Origin: Agapetus fuscipes
Taxonomy: Eukaryota; Arthropoda; Insecta; Trichoptera; Glossosomatidae
NCBI GenBank assembly: GCA_951799405.1
Contig: OX637342.1
Coordinates: 18,771,298 to 18,835,297, forward strand
Direction of reading: 5' to 3'
Length of the DNA stretch: 64,000 nucleotides
Part shown: in pieces, positions 58,101 to 64,000 of the stretch
Layout: each line of letters begins with the position of its first letter
How positions within the stretch are numbered: the stretch's first letter is position 1
The notes under the pieces: generated by a model
Seen by the model: only the letters and a program-made list of their open reading frames with translations
What the model was told of the DNA's origin: nothing
Database searches by the model: none
Program-made: the position numbers and the translations under genes

Positions 58101-60976
58101 ATTTATGGTTACTTTTGGTTGGTCAAAAACATGGGTTGTAAAAAAACATATACGTTTACCAAAGGCTGGTCACTAAAGGTCCATCCAGCCTTACAGCAAC
58201 TGGATCTTACTTGAGAATCGGTGCTTTCTACAGCGACAATCAAGCTCGCAGAGGGTTCTTAAGGTATGGTTTACACAAAAACAGTGCTTACCAAATAAAT
58301 CATCCTAATATATTATTATTTTAGATTAAAAAAACTGTTTCTGCAATTTCAGGGAATCAATATCAAGGACAACGACAGCTTGGCCGCCATGCTGGCCGCT
58401 GAGATCCAGTCCGACCTGCTGATCCTCATGTCGGACGTAGACGGCATCTACAACAAGCCGCCCTGGATGGACGGGGCCAGGATGATGCACACTTACACTT
58501 CGGATGACAGACACACCATTGAGTTTGGAATGAAATCCAAGGTATGTCAACGAATATGCATATGTGTGTTTTGTTTGTCTGTGTGAATCCAAGTCATGGC
58601 GCAGGAGATACCGGACGGCCAGCGTCTACCAGGTCGCCCTCCCAAAAGATGGAAGAACAGCTGGTCTTCTGCATCACAGGAGGGAGTTCCACAATAAACA
58701 GATCATAGATCTATCACAAGAAGAAGAATATTAAAGACTTTTTGTAAATGTGTTATGTTTCACTTTTTTTCAAGGTTGGAACTGGTGGAATGGACTCTAA
58801 AGTGAATGCTGCAACTTGGGCTTTAGACAGAGGAGTCAGTGTGGTCATCTGCAACGGCATGCAAGACAAAGCCATCAAAACCATCATCAATGGAAGAAAA
58901 GTGGGAACATTCTTCACGGACACTATCGCAGCTGGAGGTACAGCTCCGGTGGATATCCTTGCAGAGAATGGTTGGTACTTCTTGAAATCGTTAGTTGACC
59001 AAATATTTAGATCAATCAAGTTACTATTTTGACGTATATCTTTTCAGCACGTCAAGGTAGCCGACAACTTCAAGCTTTATCACCAGATGATCGTGCTGCC
59101 GCTGTTTTCAAATTAGCTGACCTTCTCATCACGAGACAAGCAGAAATCTTAGATGCAAACACCAAAGATTTGAACGATGCAAAGAAAAATGGTTTAGCGA
59201 AGCCTTTGCTTTCAAGGTTGTCTCTTACACCGACAAAAATAAAAGGTCTGTCACTGGGTTTGAAACAAATTGCAGAAAGCAGCCACAAAAATGTTGGCAG
59301 AGTGTTGAGAAGAACTCGACTTTCTGATGGCCTTGAACTAACTCAAGTAACAGTTCCAATCGGAGTACTTTTAGTTATCTTTGAATCCAGACCAGACTCT
59401 TTACCTCAAGTTGCTGCATTGGCAATGGCATCTGGGAATGGACTTTTGCTTAAAGGTGGAAAAGAAGCATCTCATTCAAACAAAGCATTGATTGAATTAG
59501 TCAAAGATTCATTAGCCACAGTTGGATGTGCAAATGCAATTTCTCTCGTATCAACACGGGAAGAAATTAGTGATTTACTCTCAATGGAGAAACACATCGA
59601 TCTTATCATTCCAAGAGGTTCATCAGAGCTTGTCAGGAGTATCCAAACACAATCACAGCACATACCAGTTTTGGGACACGCTGAAGGAATTTGTCACGTG
59701 TATGTTGATAAAGATGCTGACTTAGAAAAGGCCATCAGAATCGTCCGTGATGCCAAGTGTGACTACCCAGCTGCGTGTAATGCCATGGAAACTTTATTGA
59801 TTCACGAAGATCTGATCACACAAGGCAATTTCTTCACTGACGTTTGCAACATGTTGAAGAAGGAAGGTGTGATCATTCACGGTGGCCCTAATTTGATGGA
59901 AATGCTGACTTTTGGGCCGTCTCCAGCGAAGACCATGAAGCATGAGTACAGTGCATTGGAGTGCTGTGTAGAGGTGGTCAGGAGTGCAAGCGAGGCTGTA
60001 GAGCACATACACAAATTTGGAAGCAGTCACACTGATGTCATCATCACTGAAAATGGTAAAAATAAAGACTTTTTCAGCTTTGAAAAACATTTATGCTCTC
60101 ATCTCTTTACTGAGTATGGACAAAGGTCTCTTCATTTTTTTCGTACTACTTTTTTCTTCGTTCTAAACAACACTCGCAATGAAACAATGAAAATCTGACA
60201 TAATCTTATCTTTTGAGATCGTCCCAAGCTTCTCCTGTCTTCTCATGGCCTATACTCTAGTATTTCAAATGTCTGTTTACCAGCATCTCAACAATTCAAA
60301 TGGCATTTTAGTTGACGACCCTAAAAAATCACATTTGTAACCTTGGTCCAAATTTTTCCATTTAGTTTTCTGTCTCTCATCCATGATCTATAGACTATAA
60401 TCTATAATTTAAGCGGCAAGAATATATTAACATTCAAAGCTCATATCAAATGCATGCCCACAAACAAACGCGTGTAAGTTCGCGCATACAAATGTTTAAT
60501 GTGGTCTTTCAAATTAAAATCCAAACCTCAAATGAACATAAACCCTGCAACTTTTGCAAACCTTCCCTGGAACAGGGTTGACATTGGCAAAGTCAAGAAA
60601 TAAAGTCCTTGTTAAAAAAGATTACCAATGATAATTCTGTACTGTTTGATAAAGCTTGGAGAGGTGGAAGATTTCATGATGTTTTCCCTTCAATTTGAGT
60701 ATTTTCTTTGCAGATTCGACAGCATCGAAGTTCCTCCATCAAGTGGACAGTGCTTGCGTCTTCCACAATGCCAGCTCCCGCTTCGCAGACGGCTTCAGGT
60801 TTGGACTCGGAGCCGAGGTGGGCATCTCCACAGCTCGCATCCACGCCAGAGGTCCGGTGGGAGTCGAAGGTCTGCTGACCACTAAATGGCTGCTGTCAGG
60901 AGAGAACCACACGGCGGCAGACTTCGGAGAAGATGGGCACAGGGTGTGGTTGCATGAATCATTGCCAATAGACTAA
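43017..60976 (+). CDS. P5CS: Delta-1-pyrroline-5-carboxylate synthase, nine exons
   Basis: Exons (joined): 43017-43196, 52286-52468, 53302-53445, 56535-56642, 57306-57479, 58353-58541, 58775-58970, 59048-60055, 60714-60976; 814 codons plus TAA. The bifunctional mitochondrial enzyme phosphorylates glutamate and reduces the product to glutamate semialdehyde/P5C, feeding proline and ornithine synthesis. Residues about 1-80 are a basic, Ser/Thr-rich presequence plus linker. The kinase domain (about 85-385) shows VIKLGSAV (94-101), VTSGAVAFG (135-143), GQSGLM (184-189), PIVNTNDAV (236-244), KDNDSLAA (268-275) and GTGGM (328-332). The reductase domain (about 392-814) shows IFESRPD (502-508), GGKEASHSN (528-536), IPRGSS (579-584), the expected catalytic Cys635 in [11 protein letters not shown], and [10 protein letters not shown] (758-767). 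Length is close to the animal family (about 770-800). The start is the first ATG after an in-frame TAA at 42987, with A at -3. Exons 2, 3, 5, 6 and 9 are GC-rich, exon 8 AT-rich. No disabling change was seen. Confidence 0.97.
43589..43760 (+). mobile_element. Penelope-type repeat in P5CS intron 1
   Basis: GATGATCTTGATGAGAACTG and its complement form a hairpin (43589-43650). The motif CTGAAGA-A-GCCCAT/ATGAGC-GAAACGTC is at 43666-43697, then the same end as 26310-26399 (CACAGACCACGGCA). Confidence 0.8.
44252..44425 (-). repeat. X-tail copy, truncated
   Basis: (ATCTA)n then AGTTGCAAAGATATGTTACA to TCTCAAATGGACATACACCC. Confidence 0.85.
44430..45369. other. No feature recognised in intron 1
   Basis: AT-rich intron sequence. 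TTGGTGGTAGACACAGTGAAAA near 45342 resembles the flank of the 36683 palindrome (GGTGGTTTACACAGTGAAA). Confidence 0.45.
45370..45628 (+). repeat. X-tail copy
   Basis: TATCCTTGACTTATAGG to CAACTTAGATTATAGATTAT. Confidence 0.88.
45787..45889. mobile_element. MITE with GTTATTCACA ends
   Basis: CGTTATTCACAGCACATTTG and GCTGTGTGTGAATAACAC are inverted. It is the uninterrupted relative of 7357-7888. Confidence 0.65.
46035..46225 (-). mobile_element. SINE-C, left arm of an inverted pair
   Basis: TTAGGATGATTTATTTGGTG to GGCAGATTAATTTTTCAACT, joined directly to a + copy. Confidence 0.82.
46224..46500 (+). mobile_element. SINE-C variant, right arm of an inverted pair
   Basis: ATCCCGGCGGAGCACACAAA to ACATCCGCACAGGATTTTTT. 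It has the variant 3' end (ACACCTCTGCGGCACTACAA), so the two arms belong to different subfamilies. Confidence 0.82.
46540..46780 (-). repeat. X-tail copy
   Basis: ATACGTTAACATTTAGTATT to GAGTCAAGGTATAT. Confidence 0.82.
47085..47402 (-). mobile_element. LINE-Y 3' end
   Basis: AACTGTTACTGTTAATC tail, CCATTCCGCTAGGGGTAGCC, then the coding end on the minus strand (ATGAGATGGTCTGGACAAA). Confidence 0.78.
47403..47498 (+). repeat. SINE-B fragment
   Basis: AATGAGTACCAACCGTAGGG to GATAGGCCGGTTCCCT; its end resumes at 47746 after an inserted X-tail. Confidence 0.65.
47499..47745 (-). repeat. X-tail copy inside SINE-B
   Basis: AATCTAATCTTATTTAAGTT to AAGTCAAGGAACCC, splitting the SINE between 47498 and 47746. 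Confidence 0.88.
47746..47845 (+). repeat. SINE-B 3' end
   Basis: CCTGTAAAAATCAATAGGTT to TATGTGTAGCTTTTGTTGCG. Confidence 0.8.
48179..50411 (-). mobile_element. LINE-X, 5'-truncated non-LTR retrotransposon
   Basis: It comprises the reverse transcriptase ORF, a 3' UTR (48543 down to about 48430) and an end identical in kind to the abundant X-tail repeat (48430-48195), terminating in TATAATC repeats on the + strand at 48177-48197. It is inserted into an older X-tail copy: CTGTTTCAGGGAAAGG lies at about 48133 and GTGTAAGCGTGAACATAC on the other side at about 50475. ATGTTC/ATGTTCA flanks both ends as a probable target duplication. Confidence 0.85.
48544..50376 (-). CDS. LINE-X reverse transcriptase ORF (5'-truncated)
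   Basis: A 610-codon ORF antisense to P5CS in intron 1. It is the reverse transcriptase of a non-LTR retrotransposon. Palm motifs in order: [20 protein letters not shown] (residue about 155), [42 protein letters not shown] (catalytic YADD) and the thumb LGSKF segment. The C-terminal [10 protein letters not shown] and GRGRPRKVW segment is typical of LINE ORF2 tails. No endonuclease domain is present: the frame meets a stop 11 codons upstream of the ATG, near 50410, where the copy is truncated. The intact frame suggests a young insertion. The clade (RTE-like or related) is not resolved by eye. Confidence 0.9.
   Translation of the reverse strand: MAKTIIYESKMNEQRKIDERINKSFTDSKKEFWRWINADRNKSSALTTPGVKSAAGEMVWENEEVCKRWKNYFQEIFGQGERRIYEQTDEENELKILKEEMKVSISRLKNGKSAGFDGINGEILKAGGECVIDWMFELCKLCVNAGVVPMDWRKAVIVPIYKGKGDKKDCQNFRPISLLSIPGKVFCKVIIKNVILTTSKRVSDIQSGFMAGRGCVDQIFTLRQLVEKQLSVRGKLFTAFVDLEKAFDSVDRSMLWDVLKAYGVNGALLNAVHANYENSMACIRIDGEYSEWFEVFKGVRQGCVMSPWLFNIVMDKCVRDARLDDCGLMIGESTVSVLLYADDAVLVSDSAVELQMMLSRLNEALKGNNLKLNARKTKVLIFERDDENMNYEFKINGMNVDVVNEFVYLGSKFEKDGRMAGEFERRIMKGRCVLGATACIARNQNLSKNVRLAVHGGILVPTLMYGSEAWTVSEREISKVHTVEMDYLRSMIGKKRSDRVRNDFVREECGVRESVKVKINRSMLRWFGHLERMSDERLTKKVYVARIDGYRGRGRPRKVWKDQISEIANEWDIQSHNKRRTCMKKVMTLDEMKEVCKDRKKWRLICNVDF
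50515..50605 (-). repeat. SINE-C 3' fragment
   Basis: AATATTATGTTGATTTATTT to CTCTGCGAGCTTGGTAGACG. Confidence 0.7.
50606..50698 (+). mobile_element. LINE-Y 3' tail
   Basis: GGATGCAAGGATAGGAAAAA, GCAGACGCTATAGCCACCCC and GGCGACTGAGTTACAGTAAC. Confidence 0.68.
50880..51149 (+). mobile_element. L2-like LINE 3' end with (ATC)n tail
   Basis: [24 protein letters not shown] is the L2/CR1 C-terminal block; a stop follows. GCGCCCTTGGAGTGACTACA, AAACGGCGCTATAAAG and (ATC)5 close it. Confidence 0.8.
51150..52285. other. Rest of P5CS intron 1, unassigned
   Basis: AT-rich. 51715-51800 has a less AT-rich patch (GGATGAGGCAAGAAGGACC), possibly an old LINE end. Nothing firm. Confidence 0.4.
52286..52468 (+). 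CDS. P5CS: P5CS exon 2 (start of kinase domain)
   Basis: Acceptor GCGCAG|ACAGAT, donor CAG|GTTGGC, 61 codons. It contains the ATP-site strand VIKLGSAV and the [11 protein letters not shown] helix. Third positions are strikingly G/C. The donor is GT but otherwise weak. A competing AG at 52288-52289 would break the frame. Confidence 0.95.
52845..53150 (+). mobile_element. SINE-C variant in P5CS intron 2
   Basis: GACCAATCCGTGGTCCAGTG head with a degenerate B box (AGGCTCAAATCCC), body, and the variant end TCGCACAGGATTTCTTAAAA. Confidence 0.85.
53302..53445 (+). CDS. P5CS: P5CS exon 3
   Basis: Acceptor TTCCAG|GTTGCT, donor GAG|GTGAGC, 48 codons, phase 0 at both ends. It encodes the [13 protein letters not shown] substrate-binding segment and the [14 protein letters not shown] segment familiar from insect P5CS. 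Confidence 0.96.
53670..53928 (-). repeat. X-tail copy in P5CS intron 3
   Basis: ATCTAAATCTAAGCTGCAAA to AAGTCAAGGAATAAC. Confidence 0.9.
54060..55235 (+). repeat. Unclassified low-complexity repeat block, intron 3
   Basis: Begins with GAGTTGTCCTGGTGCAGGAC and a (TG)n run (54155-54195). Phrases such as TTTCTCAAAAACGGCTCCAA (54337, 54771) and AAAATTCAAGATGGCT (54290, 54725) then recur, so it contains internally duplicated, diverged units of about 430 bp. No ORF. Confidence 0.6.
55240..55490 (-). repeat. X-tail copy in P5CS intron 3
   Basis: GTAAAATCTAAGTTGCAAAT to AAGTCAAGGATC. Confidence 0.85.
55495..55570 (+). repeat. SINE-C 3' fragment
   Basis: AATTGGCGCTTTTTCCAGAG to CTTGAGGTGTGATTCACAAA. 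Confidence 0.7.
55571..56446. other. Rest of intron 3, unassigned
   Basis: Very AT-rich, with no recognised element. Confidence 0.45.
56447..56537 (+). repeat. 53-bp tandem duplication spanning a 3' splice site
   Basis: GTCTGTTAAC[G/A]CCACGTATTC continuing through CTCTGTT[G/C]CAGGATG occurs at 56451-56485 and again at 56504-56538. The period is 53 bp, which duplicates the pyrimidine tract and acceptor of P5CS exon 4. Confidence 0.9.
56535..56642 (+). CDS. P5CS: P5CS exon 4
   Basis: Acceptor TTCCAG|GATGCT, donor CAG|GTATGC, 36 codons, with [14 protein letters not shown] 53-bp tandem copy just upstream repeats the pyrimidine tract and AG (AG at 56480-56481). Using that upstream AG would add 53 nt and shift the frame, so the downstream one is taken. 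Confidence 0.95.
56670..56835 (+). repeat. 93-bp tandem duplication in P5CS intron 4
   Basis: GAGCCTAGG[C/T]A[C/T]GCTGGTTGG and the following GTGTGTGACGTCTCTGG-like segment occur at about 56686 and 56779, period 93, with moderate divergence. It sits 40 bp after the exon 4 donor. Confidence 0.8.
56975..57130 (-). repeat. X-tail fragment in P5CS intron 4
   Basis: ATAATCTAAGCTGCAAAGAT to ACCTTGCATCTCCTGCCGCC, with an (AC)n expansion. Confidence 0.8.
57306..57479 (+). CDS. P5CS: P5CS exon 5
   Basis: Acceptor TTGCAG|GTTCTA, donor AGG|GTAAAC, 58 codons. It carries PIVNTNDAV, part of the glutamate/ATP site. The exon 5/6 boundary falls just before KDNDSLAA, the place where mammalian P5CS is alternatively spliced by two codons. 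No nearby alternative site is evident here. Confidence 0.96.
57600..57705. repeat. Poly(A) plus TTTTGTCG minisatellite in intron 5
   Basis: A13, then GGACATTTTGTCGCG, ACACATTTCGTCGCG, GGATATTTTGTCA, GACATTGTGTCG and GGGCATTCTGTCA: about five degenerate 15-bp units. Confidence 0.75.
57805..58055 (-). repeat. X-tail copy in P5CS intron 5
   Basis: TATAATCTTAGATGCAAAGA to AAGTCGAGGAACAT. Confidence 0.88.
58150..58318 (+). mobile_element. SINE-C 3' half in P5CS intron 5
   Basis: ACGTTTACCAAAGGCTGGTC to CATCCTAATATATTATTA. It ends only 34 bp before the exon 6 acceptor. Confidence 0.82.
58353..58541 (+). CDS. P5CS: P5CS exon 6
   Basis: Acceptor TTTCAG|GGAATC, donor AAG|GTATGT, 63 codons. [11 protein letters not shown] and LMSDVDGIY are core motifs of amino-acid kinases. 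Confidence 0.96.
58590..58738 (+). mobile_element. LINE 3'-end fragment filling P5CS intron 6
   Basis: From about 58597 the + strand reads [23 protein letters not shown] then a stop, ending in (AAG)n. GRPPKRW is typical of LINE ORF2 C-termini. It makes up most of the 233-bp intron. Confidence 0.55.
58775..58970 (+). CDS. P5CS: P5CS exon 7 (end of kinase domain)
   Basis: Acceptor TTCAAG|GTTGGA (AAG rather than CAG), donor AATG|GTTGGT. It holds 65 codons plus one base and encodes GTGGMDSKV and the RKVGTFF strand. The split codon G|CA gives Ala392. Intron 7, which follows, is only 77 bp. Confidence 0.95.
59048..60055 (+). CDS. P5CS: P5CS exon 8 (most of reductase domain)
   Basis: A single 1008-bp exon, acceptor TTTCAG|CACGTC, donor AATG|GTAAAA. 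It covers nearly all of the gamma-glutamyl-phosphate reductase (aldehyde-dehydrogenase fold) domain, including the cysteine in [11 protein letters not shown] and [11 protein letters not shown]. Its codon use is AT-rich (many TTA, GAA and ATT codons), unlike the GC-rich exons 2, 3 and 6 of the same gene. Confidence 0.97.
60385..60600 (-). repeat. X-tail copy in P5CS intron 8
   Basis: ACTATAATCTATAATTTAAG to TTGACATTGGCAAAGTCAAG, lacking the 5' 35 bp. Confidence 0.85.
60714..60976 (+). CDS. P5CS: P5CS exon 9 (C-terminus)
   Basis: Acceptor TTGCAG|ATTCGA. The split codon G|AT gives Asp728. It encodes [38 protein letters not shown] and ends LHESLPID before TAA at 60974-60976. Confidence 0.97.
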
Positions 60977-61165
60977 ATGTCCAAAGATTTCTGGTCTAGT
61001 TGTACAACAAACATTAAATCAGAATTTAGGTTAGATTTATGGTCTGTACTGGAACTGTAACTCTGCCGTTATTCCGCTAGAGGTGGCCAGAGCCTCTGCG
61101 GAGCTGCTTCCGTTAGACACATTCGTATAATTATTAAAATAAATTAAATAGACAGATATTTGAAC
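60977..61165 (+). terminator. P5CS: P5CS 3' UTR and poly(A) signal
   Basis: AATAAA lies at 61138-61143, 162 nt after the stop, inside an AT-rich stretch suitable for cleavage. The UTR contains an antisense LINE-Y tail (about 61045-61110). A fold-back element starts immediately downstream. Confidence 0.6.
61045..61110 (-). mobile_element. LINE-Y 3' tail in P5CS 3' UTR
   Basis: Antisense match to the LINE-Y end (CTGCAGAGGCTCTGGC-like segment, then GGCAGAGTTACAG). A short 3' fragment only. Confidence 0.65.
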
Positions 61166-61680
61166 GAATCGTTAGTGGAGAATCTTGGTACTCTCGACGT
61201 TTCGTCGGTGATATAGCCAACGTATTCAGGAGACACACCGTATGCTCAAAACCTCCTCACACCCGTGTCCTGTATGTATGTGTCAGAAGGACCCACAGCA
61301 CATGGACGCTCATACAAAGCTATATATTTTCTCAAGTGGTGGAAGACCTTCCCGAGAAGTAAAAGCAACGGCACGACAAAACAAGAACATTTAGGTCAGA
61401 GGCGTACTCATGACTCTAAAATTAAATGGTTGGATATTACTGAAGCTAAAAGTAGTACGAAGTAAATTGTTGCTAGATCATGAGTTAGTAGCGTGAAGAA
61501 TTATATACAAAATAATAATCAGGAGACACCCTCTCTGTATGACGTTCATTCTCAGTTCAGTTCATCCTCAGTCCTTGTACAGAGAGGGTGTCTCCTAAAG
61601 ACGTTGGCTTCGTCGCCAATGAAAAGTCGAGAGTACTGAGATCTTCACTAACGGTTCGTACAAATATCCGTCTATTTCAT
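61160..61680. mobile_element. Penelope-type inverted element downstream of P5CS
   Basis: Left arm GACAGATATTTGAACGAATC to the motif at 61199-61229 (minus: CTGAATA-C-GTTGGC-like stem-GAAACGTCGAG). The right arm at about 61525-61675 has CTAAAGAC and GAAAAGTCGAG, a decayed motif, ending TTCGTACAAATATCCGTCTA. Between them lies non-homologous sequence with a 66-codon ORF. Confidence 0.75.
61265..61465 (+). other. 66-codon ORF between fold-back arms
   Basis: The peptide contains FLKWWKTFPRSKSNG and HDSKIKWLDITEAKSS. I do not recognise it. It is unlike other sequence in the window and is less AT-rich, so it might be captured sequence or a relic of the element's own ORF. No start context or splice evidence. 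Confidence 0.25.
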
Positions 61681-61839
61681 TTACTTTATTAGTTTTACAT
61701 GAAATCAGAAATTAGTTCCTTGCAAAGACAATCTACGAAATGTGGGCCTTTGAATCATGATGGTGCATACGGAAGTCTTCCCTATTTTTATCATTTCGAC
61801 TAGGAAACTTGATGTTTCCTATCAAAGATCATCTAAATC

Positions 61840-62015
61840 TAAATCTAAGTTGCAAAGATATGTATCATTTGAGATTCATATTAAATGCATTCGCACAAGC
61901 AGACACGCATAATTTCGCGCTCACACATGCCGCATGTGGACCTACAATATAAAAAACCCAATCTCAAATGAACATAAGCCCTGCAACTCTTGCCGACCTT
62001 CCCTGAAACAGGATA
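61840..62015 (-). repeat. X-tail copy
   Basis: ATCTAAATCTAAGTTGCAAA to CGACCTTCCCTGAAACAGG, then a break. Confidence 0.85.
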
Positions 62016-62043
62016 GTATTGGAAATATTGCTTAATCTTTATA

Positions 62044-62130
62044 ATGGTGCAAAGATGTATGAATATTTCAGATTCACGTTTACAATCACACACGTGTAAG
62101 TTTGCGCTTGCAAATGCTACGCGTGTACCT
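62044..62130 (-). repeat. X-tail end fragment
   Basis: GTGCAAAGATGTATGAATAT to GCGTGTACCTA, broken by the sequence starting at 62131. Confidence 0.65.
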
Positions 62131-64000
62131 AGTGTAATGTTCCCCCCCCTGCCGAAAAGGAAGGGAGTCGGAGGAACGAAGAGGACTCGAAAAGAGAAAG
62201 GCACGAAAGGAGGGATTTTTCCTCCGAAGTTAGAAGTGGAGCGATCGAATGTGCAGGAGAATACCCTGGAATCACCAGGAATCAAGTGCAACAAACCTTC
62301 TCTGAAGGAATAGCACTAGGCTGCTTCGATTCTTTTCCAACCTTCAGTTTCAGTTGCTGGAAGAGCAATCTACCCCAATCGAGGTAGTAATTATTTTTGG
62401 CCAATTATTATGTGATCGTCTAGCTAAGGGTAGGACTCCTCGTCGTGTGGAAGATTATGAAACAGAACGTTGTGTAAATTTTTCGTTTTACCGTTTCAAA
62501 ATCTACTTTAGTGGCAAACCCAAGTACCTTTTGGGAGGTGTACCTCTCATACATTTCTACCCTTTTCTTAAGATTATAACGAGTATTCATTTTACGTTTA
62601 CGCGATCAGAGATGAGGTAGTATGAACTACAATTATTTTTAAGGCGACGAGATTTAAGCGTTATTAATTACGGAACGGTCTTAATGTGTGCAAGTTTAAT
62701 TAATAGGAATATAAGGTAGTCGAAATTATTTTCAGATAAAAACATAAATGACATAAAAATTGCGAGATGAAAGGCAGTTAGGTTTTAGTTTGTTAGTGAA
62801 AGTAATTACATGCAAGGCGATCTCTTCTTTGTTGTAATTCTTACCTTTGCGCGTCCACCTGTAAATTAATAGGTCCATGGCTTTTACAGCATCTTTCTAT
62901 GACCACCGGTCATCTGAAAGGCACTGCAAAATGGTCCTTTATTAGTTATTTCAAGGAAAGGATTCGGATACACGCGGCGTGAATCTAAGATTTCGACACC
63001 CTCGTCGATTAAGTGACTCTAATTAATCATGGCAAATGGCCCCAACGGCCTTTTGGGTACCTCCTCCAATTCCCCTTGTACCCTACCCAACTTCTCCGTA
63101 TGGTAATCTTTTGCTGCAAAAAACCACGGGACAGGAAGGTTAGTCTGGATTGTGTGTGTTCAGCTACAAGTTACTGCAATAATGTTGGCTCCAAGCAAAC
63201 TCCAAGTATATATGATCAGAGATCATGGAACACTAATCCAGCTGAGTGAGCCCAGATCATTTCAGGAACTCTCGTTGCGACCAGAGGTCGGGAACATATC
63301 CAGTTGTATTTGGCCAGAGGCCGGCTGCCAATTATCAGGAACATTGTTGTGGTCGGGAACATATTATGAACAAGGTCACTCAGCGGTTTTCAAATTCAAC
63401 TGCATTAGGTACATCCGCGTTATTCTTTGTGTATCTCGATATGAGATTGCAGGCATTTCGGCTTCAGCACATACTGCAGAGTTGTTTGTTTATAATTTAT
63501 TTATGAAATTTGCATTTTATTAGCTTGGCCAACCCCTAGTGTGATGGATGTGTAATGGTGTGTTTGGAATACATTTTCACCTTCAGATGGATTACTTTCA
63601 GACCTTACTTATAGGGAATACATGCAGCATACGAATTCTTCATAATCCTTCTTTCATTCTCACCACCCCAAGGAGAACAGCATTCCGTAATGTGTAAGAG
63701 TGATTAGGTAATTCTGCATTGAATGTTATAGGTTCTCAGGGCCATCCCGTGCCTGTGGACTATTCCATCACCAGACCCACATTTAGAATCTAAGACAATA
63801 GGTCCCTGATACCCTTGTATGTATCTTGTACCTTATAACCCTGTGAGAAGTCCACTTGACGGGAACCCAGACTCAGCTGTTATCCACAGAAAGGAATTCT
63901 AGGAGGGAGGCGGAAGTGATCATGACTCTTGGACAGCCAAGGACGGAAGCTTCGTGTCTCGATTATAAGTGGACCTAACAAATTTTGAATTCAATATAAC
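62131..64000. mobile_element. Possible retroelement running off the window
   Basis: An X-tail is cut at 62130 by TGTAATGTTCCCCCCCC, followed by 1.87 kb that is single-copy in this window and less AT-rich. TG at the break and poly-C suit an LTR start, but no second LTR, primer site or pol motif was seen. Short ORFs (62354-62620, 63152-63523) carry no recognised domain. GTCGGGAACATAT occurs twice (63289, 63353). Confidence 0.3.

Noticed and set aside
1..64000. CRISPR arrays, bacterial operons, rRNA, endogenous viral genes
   Set aside because: No regularly spaced repeats, Shine-Dalgarno-led gene clusters, rRNA or viral capsid/polymerase motifs were found. All RT and integrase signals belong to retrotransposons.

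Overview
This is a eukaryotic nuclear window, almost certainly from an insect with a large, AT-rich, transposon-loaded genome. The order cannot be settled from the sequence alone. It carries one recognisable host gene, P5CS (delta-1-pyrroline-5-carboxylate synthase), on the + strand. I could assemble it completely: nine exons from the ATG at 43017 to the stop at 60976, 814 residues, every junction GT-AG and in phase. Both enzyme domains (gamma-glutamyl kinase and gamma-glutamyl-phosphate reductase) are intact behind a probable mitochondrial presequence.

Layout. 1-42.7 kb is intergenic DNA built from nested repeats, with a 200-base assembly gap at 4850-5049. 42.7-61.2 kb is the P5CS locus; its first intron is about 9 kb and holds a long LINE reverse-transcriptase ORF on the opposite strand (48544-50376). 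61.2-64 kb is repeats again, ending in what may be the left end of another retroelement.

The repeats fall into a few systems. (1) 'LINE-X' is the reverse-transcriptase LINE at 48.2-50.4 kb. Its 3' untranslated end is the same sequence as the commonest short repeat of the window ('X-tail', about 240 bp, ending in TAGATTA repeats, about 40 copies or pieces). Many copies share a fixed 5' start, so they may be a SINE sharing the LINE's 3' end rather than random truncations. (2) 'LINE-Y' is a relative with a CAGTTA tail. (3) L2/CR1-like elements have (ATT)n or (ATC)n tails. (4) Two tRNA-headed SINEs, B and C. (5) A young Ty3-like LTR element (31015-32894) has 262-bp LTRs differing at one position, a tRNA-Lys type primer site and an inverted LTR piece inside. 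(6) hAT elements with 8-bp target duplications. (7) Long fold-back elements repeatedly carry a hammerhead-like, Penelope-type motif (CTGAnGA, one extra base, stem, GAAAC).

No bacterial features, CRISPR arrays, rRNA or credible free-standing tRNA genes are present. The most notable points are the recurring hammerhead-like motif, the LINE/short-repeat pairing, the inverted LTR junction, and two possible alternative-splicing sites in P5CS (twin in-frame donors after exon 1; a duplicated acceptor before exon 4). All coordinates were read by eye, so repeat boundaries are approximate to about 10 bases unless a target duplication fixes them.
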